The notes beneath the pieces are model-generated. The model was not told the origin of the DNA and ran no database searches. It saw only the letters and a list, made by a program, of their open reading frames with translations. A stretch of DNA of 42,860 nt from JBGPGW01 sp046349515. GTDB lineage: Bacteria > Pseudomonadota > Alphaproteobacteria > CADEGL01. The stretch is from assembly GCA_046349515.1 (NCBI GenBank), contig JAXMCE010000021.1:1-42860 (forward strand). Reading direction: 5' to 3'. A program made the position numbers and the translations under genes. How positions within the stretch are numbered: the stretch's first letter is position 1; each line of letters begins with the position of its first letter. Shown here one piece after another: positions 16,342 through 26,769 of this stretch.

Positions 16342-17322
16342 CTATGTGGCCTTGAGCGCGCGCTCGAAGACGGCCGGGTCGACGTTGCCGCCCGACAGCA
16401 CGACCGCGACGGTCTTGCCCTTGCAGTCGACCTTGCCTTCGAGGACGGCCGCGAGCGCCACCGCTCCGCCCGGCTCGACCACGAGCTTCAAATCGAGGAA
16501 GGCCGCGCGAATGGCGCGAAGCACCTCCGCGTCGGTCACCACGAGCCCGCCGGCGAGATTTTTCTTGTTGATGGGGAAGGTGATCTCGCCGGGCGTGGGC
16601 GCCAGCAAGGCATCGCAGATCGACGTGGCCTTGGGGTTGTTCGAGACGCGCTCGCCGAAGGCGAGGGAGCGCGCCGTGTCGTCGAGGCCCATGGGCTCCG
16701 CGCTGTAGATGGACGTCGCGGGATTGATCGCCTTGATGGCGATCGAGCAGCCGGCGATGAGCCCGCCGCCGCCGCAGGGCACGACGACGATGTCGGGGCG
16801 CTTTCCGCGTTCCTCCAACTGCCGCATGAGCTCGAGTCCCGCGGTGCCCTGGCCCGCGATGACGTCGCCGTCATCGTAGGGTTTCACGAGCGTGGCGCCC
16901 TTCTCGGCCGTGATGCGCTGGCCGATCTCCTCGCGGCTTTCTCGCGCGCGGTCGTAGAGGACGACTGTCGCTCCCAGCGCCTTGGTGTTGGCGATCTTGA
17001 TGGCGGGCGCATCCGACGGCATGACGATGGTCGCGGGCGCGCCCAAGAGAGCCGCCGCCGCCGCGACGCCTTGCGCGTGGTTGCCCGAGGAATAGCCGAC
17101 GACGCCGCGCTTCCGGGCCGCCTCGTCGAGCTGGCTGATCTTGTTGTAGGCGCCGCGGAACTTGAACGCGCCGATGTGCTGCAGCACTTCGGGTTTCACA
17201 TAGAGGGTACAGCCGAGGCGCTTGCTCAAGGACGGCGAGTGGAGGAGCGGCGTCAGGACGGCGTGGCCGTCGATCCGTTCTTTTGCCTTGAGCACGTCTT
17301 CGAAAGTGGGGGAGTGATCCAT
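16342..17322 (-). CDS. PLP-dependent threonine/serine dehydratase-like enzyme (possibly EutB-like)
   Basis: The product has 326 residues with a fold-type II PLP domain and no ACT regulatory domain. The Schiff-base Lys is in GAFKFRGAYN, the substrate loop is SSGNHAQG, and the phosphate-binding glycine loop is PCGGGGLIAG. The C-terminal VVLSGGNVD is also typical. Biosynthetic threonine deaminases are longer (with ACT domains), so this is a catabolic threonine/serine dehydratase or serine racemase-like enzyme. EutB of the ectoine-utilisation pathway belongs to this group, and the DoeB-like gene downstream makes that worth testing. It is the first gene of a four-gene minus-strand operon. Confidence 0.9.
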   Translation of the reverse strand: MDHSPTFEDVLKAKERIDGHAVLTPLLHSPSLSKRLGCTLYVKPEVLQHIGAFKFRGAYNKISQLDEAARKRGVVGYSSGNHAQGVAAAAALLGAPATIVMPSDAPAIKIANTKALGATVVLYDRARESREEIGQRITAEKGATLVKPYDDGDVIAGQGTAGLELMRQLEERGKRPDIVVVPCGGGGLIAGCSIAIKAINPATSIYSAEPMGLDDTARSLAFGERVSNNPKATSICDALLAPTPGEITFPINKKNLAGGLVVTDAEVLRAIRAAFLDLKLVVEPGGAVALAAVLEGKVDCKGKTVAVVLSGGNVDPAVFERALKAT

Positions 17323-17405
17323 GGCGATTCCGGTCCCTGCGGCGGCGAAGTTAGGCCGAGTGTCGCGTGCGGCGCGGTGCCGATCAAGGGGCGGCGACGC
17401 CGTCG

Positions 17406-18629
17406 CTAACGCATCTCCTCCGGCGGGCGGATGTGGCGGAAGAGCGCGAGGAGCGCCAAGTCATACGCGATCTTGAGCGCGCCCCCGATGAGGAGCGGCC
17501 AGCCGAAGGGAGAGAGCTTGAAGAGATAGCCAGCGAGCATCGGGGCGGCGGCGGCGGCGAGGCTGCGCGGCACGGCGGTCACGCTCGCCGCGGCCGGCCG
17601 CTCCTCCGGCGTCACCACCGCCATGACGTAGGAGGTGCGCGTCGGCACGTCCATCTGCGAGAGAAGGCCGCGGCCCATGAGGAGGGCGAGCGCGAGCCAA
17701 AGCTGGTCGACGAAGGGGAGAAGCATCACGCAGAGATTGGCGGGGATGTGGGTGAACACCATGGTGTTGATGAGGCCGATGCGCGCGGCGATGCGCGCCG
17801 CGAGGAGGAACGAGAAGGCGTTGAGCACGTTCATCCAGAAGAAGACGGTCGCGGCCGCGGCGAGCGAGAGGCCGAAGCGATCGAAGAGCCAGAGCGCCAG
17901 GAGCGACTGGACGAAGAATCCGCTGCCGAAGGAATCGAGACTGAAGAGCGCGGCCATGCGGAAGACGATGGCCTTCGATGGTCCCAGCGGGGCCACGGGC
18001 CTCGCAGCCGCGGCCGGCGCGGGGCGGCTGAGCGTGCCGTAGAGGCACGCGGCACCAAGGCCGATCGCCGCGTAGAGCACGAACATGAGGCGCATGGCAT
18101 CGAGACGCGCAAACCCTGCCGATACGCCGAGCGTCTCCGGGAGCGCCGCGAGCAGGGTCCCCGCCGCCGCGAGCATCGAGCCCACGAGGCTGTAGCGCGC
18201 GAAGAGCGCCGTGCGGTCGACATCGGCGACCGTATCGGTGAGAAGCGTGTGCTCGAGCGGGAGGAAGACCGTGACGTCCCCGGCCGACGGGTTGATCGTG
18301 CCGAGGAACGCGATGACGAGCAGCGGCCAGAAGCCCGAGAGCCCGGCGAAGGCCAAGCCGGTCGCGACCATGAGCGCCGAGCCCGCGAGGAGCAGGGTGC
18401 GGCGCGCGCGGCTTGCGGCCGTGGCGCCGACGGCCAGGGTCAGGAGGGCCGAGCCGAGAAGAGCCGCCGTCGACACGATGCCGACCGCGAAGGCGTCGAG
18501 GCCGAGCTCGAGGAGATAGGCGGGCAGAAGGACGCTCACGAATCCGTCGCCGACCGCGCGCAGGCCCCTGGCCGCGATGAGACGGCGGGCGTCCGGCGTG
18601 GCCGAGGCAGGCAGGAAGCGCAGACCCAC
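17406..18629 (-). CDS. MFS transporter
   Basis: The product has about 407 residues with 12 membrane helices. The first half contains ARGLRAVGDGFVSVLLPAYL and RARRTLLLAG; the second has VFFWMNVLNAFSFLLAARIA and LLMGRGLLSQMDVPTRTSY, the last being a recognisable sequence of a poorly characterised MFS group. GTG 18629 is preferred because GGAGG lies 9 bases upstream; the frame is open to a TTG at 18686. It diverges from mmsA across about 170 bases and lies 83 bases upstream of the dehydratase operon on the same strand. Substrate unknown. Confidence 0.85.
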   Translation of the reverse strand: MGLRFLPASATPDARRLIAARGLRAVGDGFVSVLLPAYLLELGLDAFAVGIVSTAALLGSALLTLAVGATAASRARRTLLLAGSALMVATGLAFAGLSGFWPLLVIAFLGTINPSAGDVTVFLPLEHTLLTDTVADVDRTALFARYSLVGSMLAAAGTLLAALPETLGVSAGFARLDAMRLMFVLYAAIGLGAACLYGTLSRPAPAAAARPVAPLGPSKAIVFRMAALFSLDSFGSGFFVQSLLALWLFDRFGLSLAAAATVFFWMNVLNAFSFLLAARIAARIGLINTMVFTHIPANLCVMLLPFVDQLWLALALLMGRGLLSQMDVPTRTSYVMAVVTPEERPAAASVTAVPRSLAAAAAPMLAGYLFKLSPFGWPLLIGGALKIAYDLALLALFRHIRPPEEMR

Positions 18630-18741
18630 GATGCGGACCCTCCGGCGAAGGCCGAGAGTGGTAGAGCCAAGCGTGCGCGCGGTCAAACAACGGGATTTTC
18701 GGGTGGTCCCTGAGGGCGTTCCATCGCCATTCCGGGGCTGC

Positions 18742-18747
18742 TATAAG
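18742..18747 (+). promoter_or_regulatory. Possible -10 element for mmsA
   Basis: TATAAG in GCTATAAGGCGCGGG lies 51 bases upstream of the mmsA start, with a poor -35 (TTCCAT) 17 bases before it. The GC-rich block directly after the hexamer recurs at other predicted starts in this window. Confidence 0.3.
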
Positions 18748-18798
18748 GCGCGGGAATTGCGGTGCCCGCGACCGAGGCGCCGTTCGGGAGGAGCACCC

Positions 18799-20295
<1,497 letters not shown>

Positions 20296-20329
20296 GTCTC
20301 GTCACCGGCAACCTGAGCGGGATTTAGCG

Positions 20330-20989
20330 ATGAGCGCGGAGCGCATCGGCGTCATTCATGCGACGCGGCTCTCGATCGAGCCGATCGAGGTGTCGTTCAA
20401 GCGTCTGTGGCCGGAGGCGAACCGCGCGCATCTCCTCGACGAGACATTGCTTCAGGACCGGCGCGCGGCCGGAAAACTGACGCCAGCCTTGTACGGGCGC
20501 ATCGCGATGCTGGCCAACCACAGCGCGGATGCGGGCGCGCGGTGCGTCCTCTTCTCGTGCTCCGCCTTCGGTGCCGCGATCGAGGCTGCGCGGGCGCAGA
20601 TGGCGATTCCGGTCTTGAAGCCCTACGAGGCCATGGTCGAGGCGGCGCTCGATGCGGGGCCGCGCGTCGTGGCGCTCTCGACCTTCGGGCCGACGCTCGA
20701 CGAACTGGGCGAAGAGGTTCGCGCCGTGGCCGCGCGGCGCGGGATCAAAGTCGCGCTTCGCACCCAGGTGGCCGAAGGCGCGCTCTCGAAGCTCGAAGCG
20801 GGCGACGCCGAGGCCCACGACCGGCTTGTGGCGAAGGCCGCGGAGGCTTTCCCCGATTGCGACGCGCTCATGCTGGCCCAGTACTCGACGGCCTCCGCCG
20901 CGCGCCTCATCCCCGAAGCGAAAGGCCGGCGGGTGCTGACCAGCCCCGACACGGCGGTCGCGTGGTTGAAGCGCACGCTCGCGCCCTAA
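20330..20989 (+). CDS. Aspartate/glutamate racemase-fold protein with a single cysteine site
   Basis: This 219-residue protein has the Asp/Glu racemase (hydantoin racemase, maleate isomerase, arylmalonate decarboxylase) fold. The first catalytic region is intact, with Cys77 in LFSCSAFG. At the second site, where racemases have a CT/CS/CG motif, the sequence is LAQYST (residues 182-187), with no cysteine. One-cysteine members are usually decarboxylases, isomerases or racemases with a changed mechanism, so a two-base racemisation is unlikely. It sits 34 bases behind mmsA. Substrate not identified. Confidence 0.78.
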   Translation: MSAERIGVIHATRLSIEPIEVSFKRLWPEANRAHLLDETLLQDRRAAGKLTPALYGRIAMLANHSADAGARCVLFSCSAFGAAIEAARAQMAIPVLKPYEAMVEAALDAGPRVVALSTFGPTLDELGEEVRAVAARRGIKVALRTQVAEGALSKLEAGDAEAHDRLVAKAAEAFPDCDALMLAQYSTASAARLIPEAKGRRVLTSPDTAVAWLKRTLAP

Positions 20990-21013
20990 GGATCCATCAG
21001 TGCCTACGAGTGA

Positions 21014-21042
21014 GCGTCCCGCGGGAAGTAGGTTTGGGACGC
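21014..21042. terminator. Inverted repeat between convergent genes
   Basis: GCGTCCC (21014-21020) and GGGACGC (21036-21042) form a perfect 7-base stem with a 15-base loop. It lies in the 61-base gap between the convergent racemase-fold gene and livF, where a bidirectional terminator is expected. There is no T-run on either side, so Rho-independent function is doubtful. Confidence 0.35.
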
Positions 21043-21050
21043 GCGGGTGC

Positions 21051-21744
<694 letters not shown>

Positions 21745-21752
<8 letters not shown>

Positions 21753-22509
21753 GGGAACCGGCCTCGTCCACGCCGAGATAGGCCGCGCGCACCTCGGGCG
21801 ATGCGCGGATGGCCTCGGGTGCGCCGCTCGCGATGACGCGGCCGTAGCTCATGACGGTGATGCGATCGGCCAGCGCGAACACCGTGTCCATGTCGTGCTC
21901 GACGAGAAGCAGCCCCATTTCGGCGCGAAGAGACTTGAGGAGCGTCACCATGCCGAGCGACTCCGCGCGCGCCATCCCGGCCGTGGGCTCATCGAGCAGA
22001 AGCAGCTTCGGCGCCGTCGCAAGCGCCATGCCGATCTCGAGCTGGCGCTGCTCGCCGTGGGACAGATCGCCGGCGAGCGAATCCGCGCGGTGATCGAGCC
22101 CGATGCGCGCCAGCACGGCTCGCGCCGGGTCGATCAGGGCGGAATCGCGCTGCGCCGGCCGCCAGAAGCGGAAGCTGTGCCCCTGATGGGCCTGGATCGC
22201 GAGTGCCACGTTGTCGAGGACGGAGAACGGGCGCAGCACGCTCGTGATCTGGAAGGAGCGCGCGAGGCCGCGGGCCGAGCGGGCATGGGCGGGAAGGGCG
22301 GTCACGTCGCGGCCAGCGAGGCGGATGGTCCCTTGATCGGGCGCGAGCTCGCCCGCGAGCTGCGCGAGGAGAGTCGTCTTGCCGGCGCCGTTGGGCCCGA
22401 TGAGGGCATGGGTCTCTCCCATCCGCACCTCGATCGACACGCCGTCGCAGGCAAGAAGGCCGCCGAAGCGTTTGGTGATGCCTGCGGCCGCGAGAAGGAC
22501 CTCGCTCAT
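21745..22509 (-). CDS. livG: Branched-chain amino acid-type ABC transporter ATP-binding protein LivG
   Basis: This 254-residue ATPase has Walker A GPNGAGKTT, the LivG-typical ARSARGLARSFQITSVL, signature LSHGEQRQLEIGMAL, and Walker B LLLLDEPTAGM followed by LLVEHDMDTVFALADRI. ATG 22509 overlaps the livM stop (ATGA). Its frame is open far upstream inside livM, which is shadow. It pairs with LivF to power uptake through LivH and LivM. Confidence 0.94.
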
Positions 22510-23450
22510 GGCCGCCGCCCCAGCCGCGCGACGAGCCCGTGAAGGCCACCCCGCGCATAGAGGGCGACGAGCACCAGGAACGGGCCCATGATGATGTGCC
22601 AGTGCTTGGTGAGGTCGGCCAGGAAGTGGCTCAGAAGGACGTAGGCGACGGCGCCGAACAGGGGTCCGAAGATCGTGCCGAGCCCGCCGAGGAGCACCAT
22701 GACCATGATCTCGCCCGAGCGCGCCCAGCTCAGCATGTTCGGGCCGACGAACTGCGTCGCGTTGGTGAGAAGCGCGCCCGCAAGCCCGGAGAGCGCGCCC
22801 GAGAGCGCATAGGCGACGAGCCTGTACCGGAAGGTCGGGAAGCCGATGGCCCGCATGCGCCGGTCGTTCTCCTTGGCGCCGCGGAGCACGCGCCCGAAGC
22901 GCGATTCGACGACGCGGTGCGAGAGCGCGAGTGCGCCGAGCAGGACCGCGAAGACGACATAGTAGAACACCGTGTCGTTCTCGAGATCGAGGAGGCCGGG
23001 AAAGCTCGACCGCGACCACAGTGTCATGCCGTCGTCCCCGCCATAGCTCTCGAGGCTCGTGAACAGGAAGAACAGCATCTGCGCGAAGGCCAGGGTGATC
23101 ATGATGAAATGGACCCCCGTCGTGCGCAGGACCACGGTGCCGGTCGCGAGCGCAAACAGCGCGGCGGCCAGCATCGCGGCCGGCCATTGGAGGTAGCCGC
23201 TCGTGATCTCGTGGCTCGTGAGGATGCCGACCGCATAGCCGCCGATGCCGAGAAAGGCCGCGTGGCCGAAGCTCACGAGCCCGCCATAGCCCATGACGAG
23301 ATTGAGGCTCACGGCGGCGATCGCGTAGATCATCACGCGATTGAAGAGGTCGAGGTAGAAGGGCGCATCGAAGGCCCAGACCGCCAGCGGGACGAGGGAG
23401 AGCGCTCCCAGGATCGCCATGGCAAGAACGGGCGTCAGGTGCCGGGTCAT
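22506..23450 (-). CDS. livM: Branched-chain amino acid-type ABC transporter permease LivM
   Basis: This 314-residue inner-membrane permease has about 8-9 helices. Family sequences are YAIAAVSLNLVMGYGGLVSFGHAAF near residue 50 and the cytoplasmic coupling loop RFGRVLRGAKENDRRMRAIG, which contacts the ATPase. Four bases separate its ATG from the livH stop, and it overlaps livG by 4 bases. It forms the translocation pore with LivH. Confidence 0.94.
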   Translation of the reverse strand: MTRHLTPVLAMAILGALSLVPLAVWAFDAPFYLDLFNRVMIYAIAAVSLNLVMGYGGLVSFGHAAFLGIGGYAVGILTSHEITSGYLQWPAAMLAAALFALATGTVVLRTTGVHFIMITLAFAQMLFFLFTSLESYGGDDGMTLWSRSSFPGLLDLENDTVFYYVVFAVLLGALALSHRVVESRFGRVLRGAKENDRRMRAIGFPTFRYRLVAYALSGALSGLAGALLTNATQFVGPNMLSWARSGEIMVMVLLGGLGTIFGPLFGAVAYVLLSHFLADLTKHWHIIMGPFLVLVALYARGGLHGLVARLGRRP

Positions 23451-23454
23451 CGCC

Positions 23455-24378
23455 TCACCGCGTGCGCGCGGGGAAGAGGCCCTGCGGCCTCAGGAACAGA
23501 ACCCCCGCCATGAAGAGGTAGATGAGCATCGAGGCCAAGGTCGCCCCGGCCGTCTGCGCCGCGTCCTGGACCAGCACGAGGCGCAAGAGATCCGGCAGGA
23601 AGGCCCGGCCCATCGTGTCGATGAGGCCGATGAGAAGGGCCGCAAGAAAGGCGCCCCTGATCGAGCCGATTCCGCCGATGACGATCACCACGAAGGCGAG
23701 GATGAGGATGTTCTCGCCCATGCCGGATTGGACCGAAACGATCGGGGCGACCATGACGCCGCCGAGACCAGCGAGAACCGCGCCGAGCCCGAAGACGAGC
23801 GTGAAGAGGCGCCGGATGTTGATGCCGAGCGCGCTGGCCATGGCGGGGTTGGATGCGCCCGCGCGAATGCGCATGCCCGTCCGCGTGCGCATGACGAGCA
23901 TGGAGAGGAAGAGCGCCACGAGAAGGCCGACGCCGATGACCACCAGCCGGTAGACCGGGTAGGGCGCGCCGCCGATGAGCGGGACCTGGCCCGAGAGGCT
24001 TTTCGGCAGGTTGATGAAGAGGGGGGCTGCGCCGGCGAGGAGGCGCGCGGCTTCGTTGAAGAAGAGGATGAGACCGAAGGTCGCGAGCACCTGGTCGAGA
24101 TGGTCACGGCCGTAGAGCCGACGCAGCACGACGACCTCGATGAGGAGGCCGACGATGAGCGTCGCAGGCAGCGCCAAGGCCGCGGCGAGGAGGAACGAGC
24201 CGGTCCATTCGAGGAACACGGCGGCGAAATAAGCCCCGACCATGTAGAGCGAGCCATGGGCGAGGTTGATCAAGTTCATGATGCCGAAGACGAGGCTCAA
24301 ACCCGCCGACACCAGGAACAGCATGACGCCCAACTGCAGACCGTTGAGCGTCTGTTCGAGGACAAGGAGGAGGTTCAT
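23455..24378 (-). CDS. livH: Branched-chain amino acid-type ABC transporter permease LivH
   Basis: This 307-residue permease has LVSAGLSLVFGIMNLINLAHG at the N-terminus and the coupling loop TRTGMRIRAGASNPAMASALGIN, both LivH-typical. ATG 24378 is used; a TTG two codons upstream is possible. A 109-base gap with a strong hairpin separates it from the binding-protein gene, and livM follows at once. Confidence 0.94.
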   Translation of the reverse strand: MNLLLVLEQTLNGLQLGVMLFLVSAGLSLVFGIMNLINLAHGSLYMVGAYFAAVFLEWTGSFLLAAALALPATLIVGLLIEVVVLRRLYGRDHLDQVLATFGLILFFNEAARLLAGAAPLFINLPKSLSGQVPLIGGAPYPVYRLVVIGVGLLVALFLSMLVMRTRTGMRIRAGASNPAMASALGINIRRLFTLVFGLGAVLAGLGGVMVAPIVSVQSGMGENILILAFVVIVIGGIGSIRGAFLAALLIGLIDTMGRAFLPDLLRLVLVQDAAQTAGATLASMLIYLFMAGVLFLRPQGLFPARTR

Positions 24379-24418
24379 CGACAATACTGGCCGGCGGGCG
24401 ATGCGGTCATGGCAGGCA

Positions 24419-24437
24419 ACGGCCGGCGCCCGGCCGT
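24419..24437. terminator. Strong hairpin between binding protein and livH
   Basis: ACGGCCGG and CCGGCCGT are perfect 8-base arms with a 3-base loop (CGC). It lies in the 109-base spacer after the binding-protein gene on the minus strand. There is no T-run downstream. In ABC operons such hairpins often stabilise the binding-protein mRNA or cause partial termination, giving more binding protein than permease; that role is inferred. Confidence 0.5.
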
Positions 24438-24487
24438 CCAGCCGGGACCTTCCGCCGTCGCGGCCGCGCGCCCCAACGCCGCCGGAT

Positions 24488-25669
24488 TCAACCCTTCATC
24501 TTGCATTCCTTGGCATAGGAATCTGCGTGATTCAGCAGAACCGTGCCGCGGATGCGCGTGTCGTAGTTACCCTCGGAGTCTTTCACCACTTCCTGGATGT
24601 AGAAATTCTGGATGGGGAAGTGGTTGGTGTTGAACTTGAACGGCCCCCGCACCGACTTGAAGTCGGCTTTGGTGAGCGCGGCGCGCATGGCAGCCTTGTC
24701 CTCGATCTTGCCGCCGGTCGCGCGCACGGCACTGTCGATCAGCATGATCGAGTCATAGGACTGCGCGGCGTAGAAGGACGGGATGTAGCCGTACTTCTTC
24801 TTGAAGTCCGCGACGAACTTCTCGTTGGCCGCGTTCTTGAGATCGGGACTCCAGAAGAGGGTCGAGAGCACGCCGAGCGCCGCGTCGGCCTGTGCCTTGA
24901 GCGTCGTGCCGTCGGTCGTATAGACCGCGAAGAGCGGCATCGAATCCTTGAGGCCCGACTGCGCGTACTGCTTGACGAAATTGACGCCCGCGGCGCCCGG
25001 ATAGAACACGAAGACCGCATCGGGCTTTGGCTCCGTCGCGCGGATCTTGGCGAACTCGGCGGACCAGTCGGCGTGCTGCGGCCAGGGCGTCAGGATCTCG
25101 CCCACGACCTCGCCTTTGTAGAAGCGCTTGAAGCCCGCGACCATGTCCTTGCCGGCGGGATAGTTGGGCGACAGGATGAAGACGCGTTTAACGGCGGCGT
25201 CCGTCATGTATTTGCCCATGGCCTCCGGCGTCTGATCGTTCTGCCAGGAGGTCGAGAAGAAATAGGGAGAGCATTCCTTGCCCGCGAGCTCATGCGGGCC
25301 CGCATTCGATCCGATGAGGAAGGTCTCGGACTTGAAGATCGGCTGGCGCGCCTGAAGGAGCACGTTCGACCAGATGAACCCGGAGACGAAGTCCACCTTG
25401 TCCTTCTTGATGAGCTCTTCGGCGCGGAGCTTGCCGATTTCGGGATCGAACTCGTCGTCGACATAGACGATTTCGGCCGGCAAGCCGCCCACTTTGCGCC
25501 CGAGATGGTCGAGCGCCAGTTCGACCGCGTCCTGCATGTGCTTGCCGATGATGGCGGGCGCCTTGGACAGCGTCGTGACGAAACCGATCTTGATCTTTTC
25601 GGCGGCATGCGCCTGCGCCGACCCAAGGGCGCCGAGAACGGCGAGTGCCAGGACCCAATTCCTCACCAT
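24488..25669 (-). CDS. Periplasmic binding protein of the branched-chain amino acid ABC family
   Basis: This 393-residue type I periplasmic binding protein has a signal peptide (about 1-22, MVRNWVLALAVLG to AHA) and a mature start AEKIKIGFVTTLSKAPAIIG. Peripla_BP_6 features include VDDEFDPEIGKLRAEELI and FYAAQSYDSIMLIDSAV. ATG 25669 has GGGAGG upstream. Members bind leucine, amides, urea or aromatic acids; the ligand here is unknown, but the aminotransferase and M24 hydrolase encoded just upstream suggest an amino-acid-like or blocked amino compound. It is the first transporter gene of the operon. Confidence 0.92.
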   Translation of the reverse strand: MVRNWVLALAVLGALGSAQAHAAEKIKIGFVTTLSKAPAIIGKHMQDAVELALDHLGRKVGGLPAEIVYVDDEFDPEIGKLRAEELIKKDKVDFVSGFIWSNVLLQARQPIFKSETFLIGSNAGPHELAGKECSPYFFSTSWQNDQTPEAMGKYMTDAAVKRVFILSPNYPAGKDMVAGFKRFYKGEVVGEILTPWPQHADWSAEFAKIRATEPKPDAVFVFYPGAAGVNFVKQYAQSGLKDSMPLFAVYTTDGTTLKAQADAALGVLSTLFWSPDLKNAANEKFVADFKKKYGYIPSFYAAQSYDSIMLIDSAVRATGGKIEDKAAMRAALTKADFKSVRGPFKFNTNHFPIQNFYIQEVVKDSEGNYDTRIRGTVLLNHADSYAKECKMKG

Positions 25670-25716
25670 GAACCTCCCTGGTGGTGTTTCGATGGCGCCT
25701 CTCCGGGCGCCCACAA

Positions 25717-26646
25717 TCAACCGTTGAGATGTTTCAGGTACTGCGCGACGAAGTCGTATTTGACGAAGTCGATGTAGGCATCGGTCAGCTTCTTCGTGAT
25801 CGGCCCCGGCACCTTGCCGTCGGCGACCGCGCGTCCGCTGATCTTCGAGACCGGGCAAATGCAGAGGCTCGTCGAGGTCAGGAACACCTCTTCGGCCGTG
25901 TACATGTCGTAGTAGTCGATGTCCTTCTCGACGCAAGCGATGCCGAGCTTGCTCGCGAGGTCGATGACGGTCTGCCGGCTGATGCCGGGCAGCACGAACT
26001 GCGCGCGCGGCGTCTGGAGCCGCCCGTCCTGGACCATGAAGAAGTTGCTGCCCATGCCCTCGGTCACGTTGCCGTTCATGTCGAGGAGCACGGCCCACGC
26101 CTCGGGGTCCTGGCCGCGCGCCTCGAGATCGGCCATGACGAGGTTCAGGTAGTTGTGGCTCTTGGCGCGGGGGCTGAAGGCTTGGGGCGGGGCGCGGCGC
26201 ACCGAGGGCACGATGACGTGGATGCCGTCGCGGTAGAGCTTCGCGCGCGCGCGGAGCGGCAGCGGCTTGCACTCGACGATGACGGTCGGACCCGCATGCG
26301 TGGTGAACTCGCCGCCCGGCAGTTCGAGCCCGCGGCTGATCCGCTGCGAGACCCAGTAATCCTCGTCCTTCGAGATCAAGTGGATATTCCGCGCCAGCAC
26401 CTCCTCGGTGATCTTGGCGAGCTCGGCCACCGAGAGGCCGGGATCGATCTGGACGTAGCGGAGCGAGCGGAAGAGCCGGTCGAGATGCTCCTTCAGTTTG
26501 AAGATCTTGTGACCGAAGGTGCGCGTCGTGTCGAACACCGCGTCGCCGTAGAGGAAGCTCCGGTCCCGGAACGACACCAGGGCCTGGCTTTCCGGCACGA
26601 TCTTGCCGTTGATGTAGGCGACGCGCTCATTGGCGAGCTGGGCCAT
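25717..26646 (-). CDS. Class IV aminotransferase (branched-chain/D-amino acid type)
   Basis: This 309-residue fold-type IV PLP enzyme opens AYINGKIVPESQALVSFRDRSFLYGDAVFDTTR. The PLP Lys is in SPRAKSHNYLNLVMA, followed by the family block DMNGNVTEGMGSNFFMV and VFLTSTSLCICPVS. It could be a branched-chain aminotransferase or a D-amino acid/(R)-amine transaminase; the KSHNYLN site occurs in both. It stands 47 bases upstream of the binding-protein gene on the same strand, so it probably deaminates an imported compound and is unlikely to be the biosynthetic IlvE. Confidence 0.88.
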   Translation of the reverse strand: MAQLANERVAYINGKIVPESQALVSFRDRSFLYGDAVFDTTRTFGHKIFKLKEHLDRLFRSLRYVQIDPGLSVAELAKITEEVLARNIHLISKDEDYWVSQRISRGLELPGGEFTTHAGPTVIVECKPLPLRARAKLYRDGIHVIVPSVRRAPPQAFSPRAKSHNYLNLVMADLEARGQDPEAWAVLLDMNGNVTEGMGSNFFMVQDGRLQTPRAQFVLPGISRQTVIDLASKLGIACVEKDIDYYDMYTAEEVFLTSTSLCICPVSKISGRAVADGKVPGPITKKLTDAYIDFVKYDFVAQYLKHLNG

Positions 26647-26769
26647 CGGAGGATCCCCTGTCTTCGGGTTGGTATTCGGTCAGCCGCGGATCATAAGACC
26701 GGCCCAGATTCCGCTCAATGGGCCCCCGATGGTCGTCGCGAACACCCATGGAACCGGGCGCAACAGGGC

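Noticed and set aside
25717..26646. Calling the class IV aminotransferase ilvE.
   Set aside because: The operon with a binding protein and an M24 hydrolase points to catabolism, and D-amino acid or amine transaminases share the same motifs.
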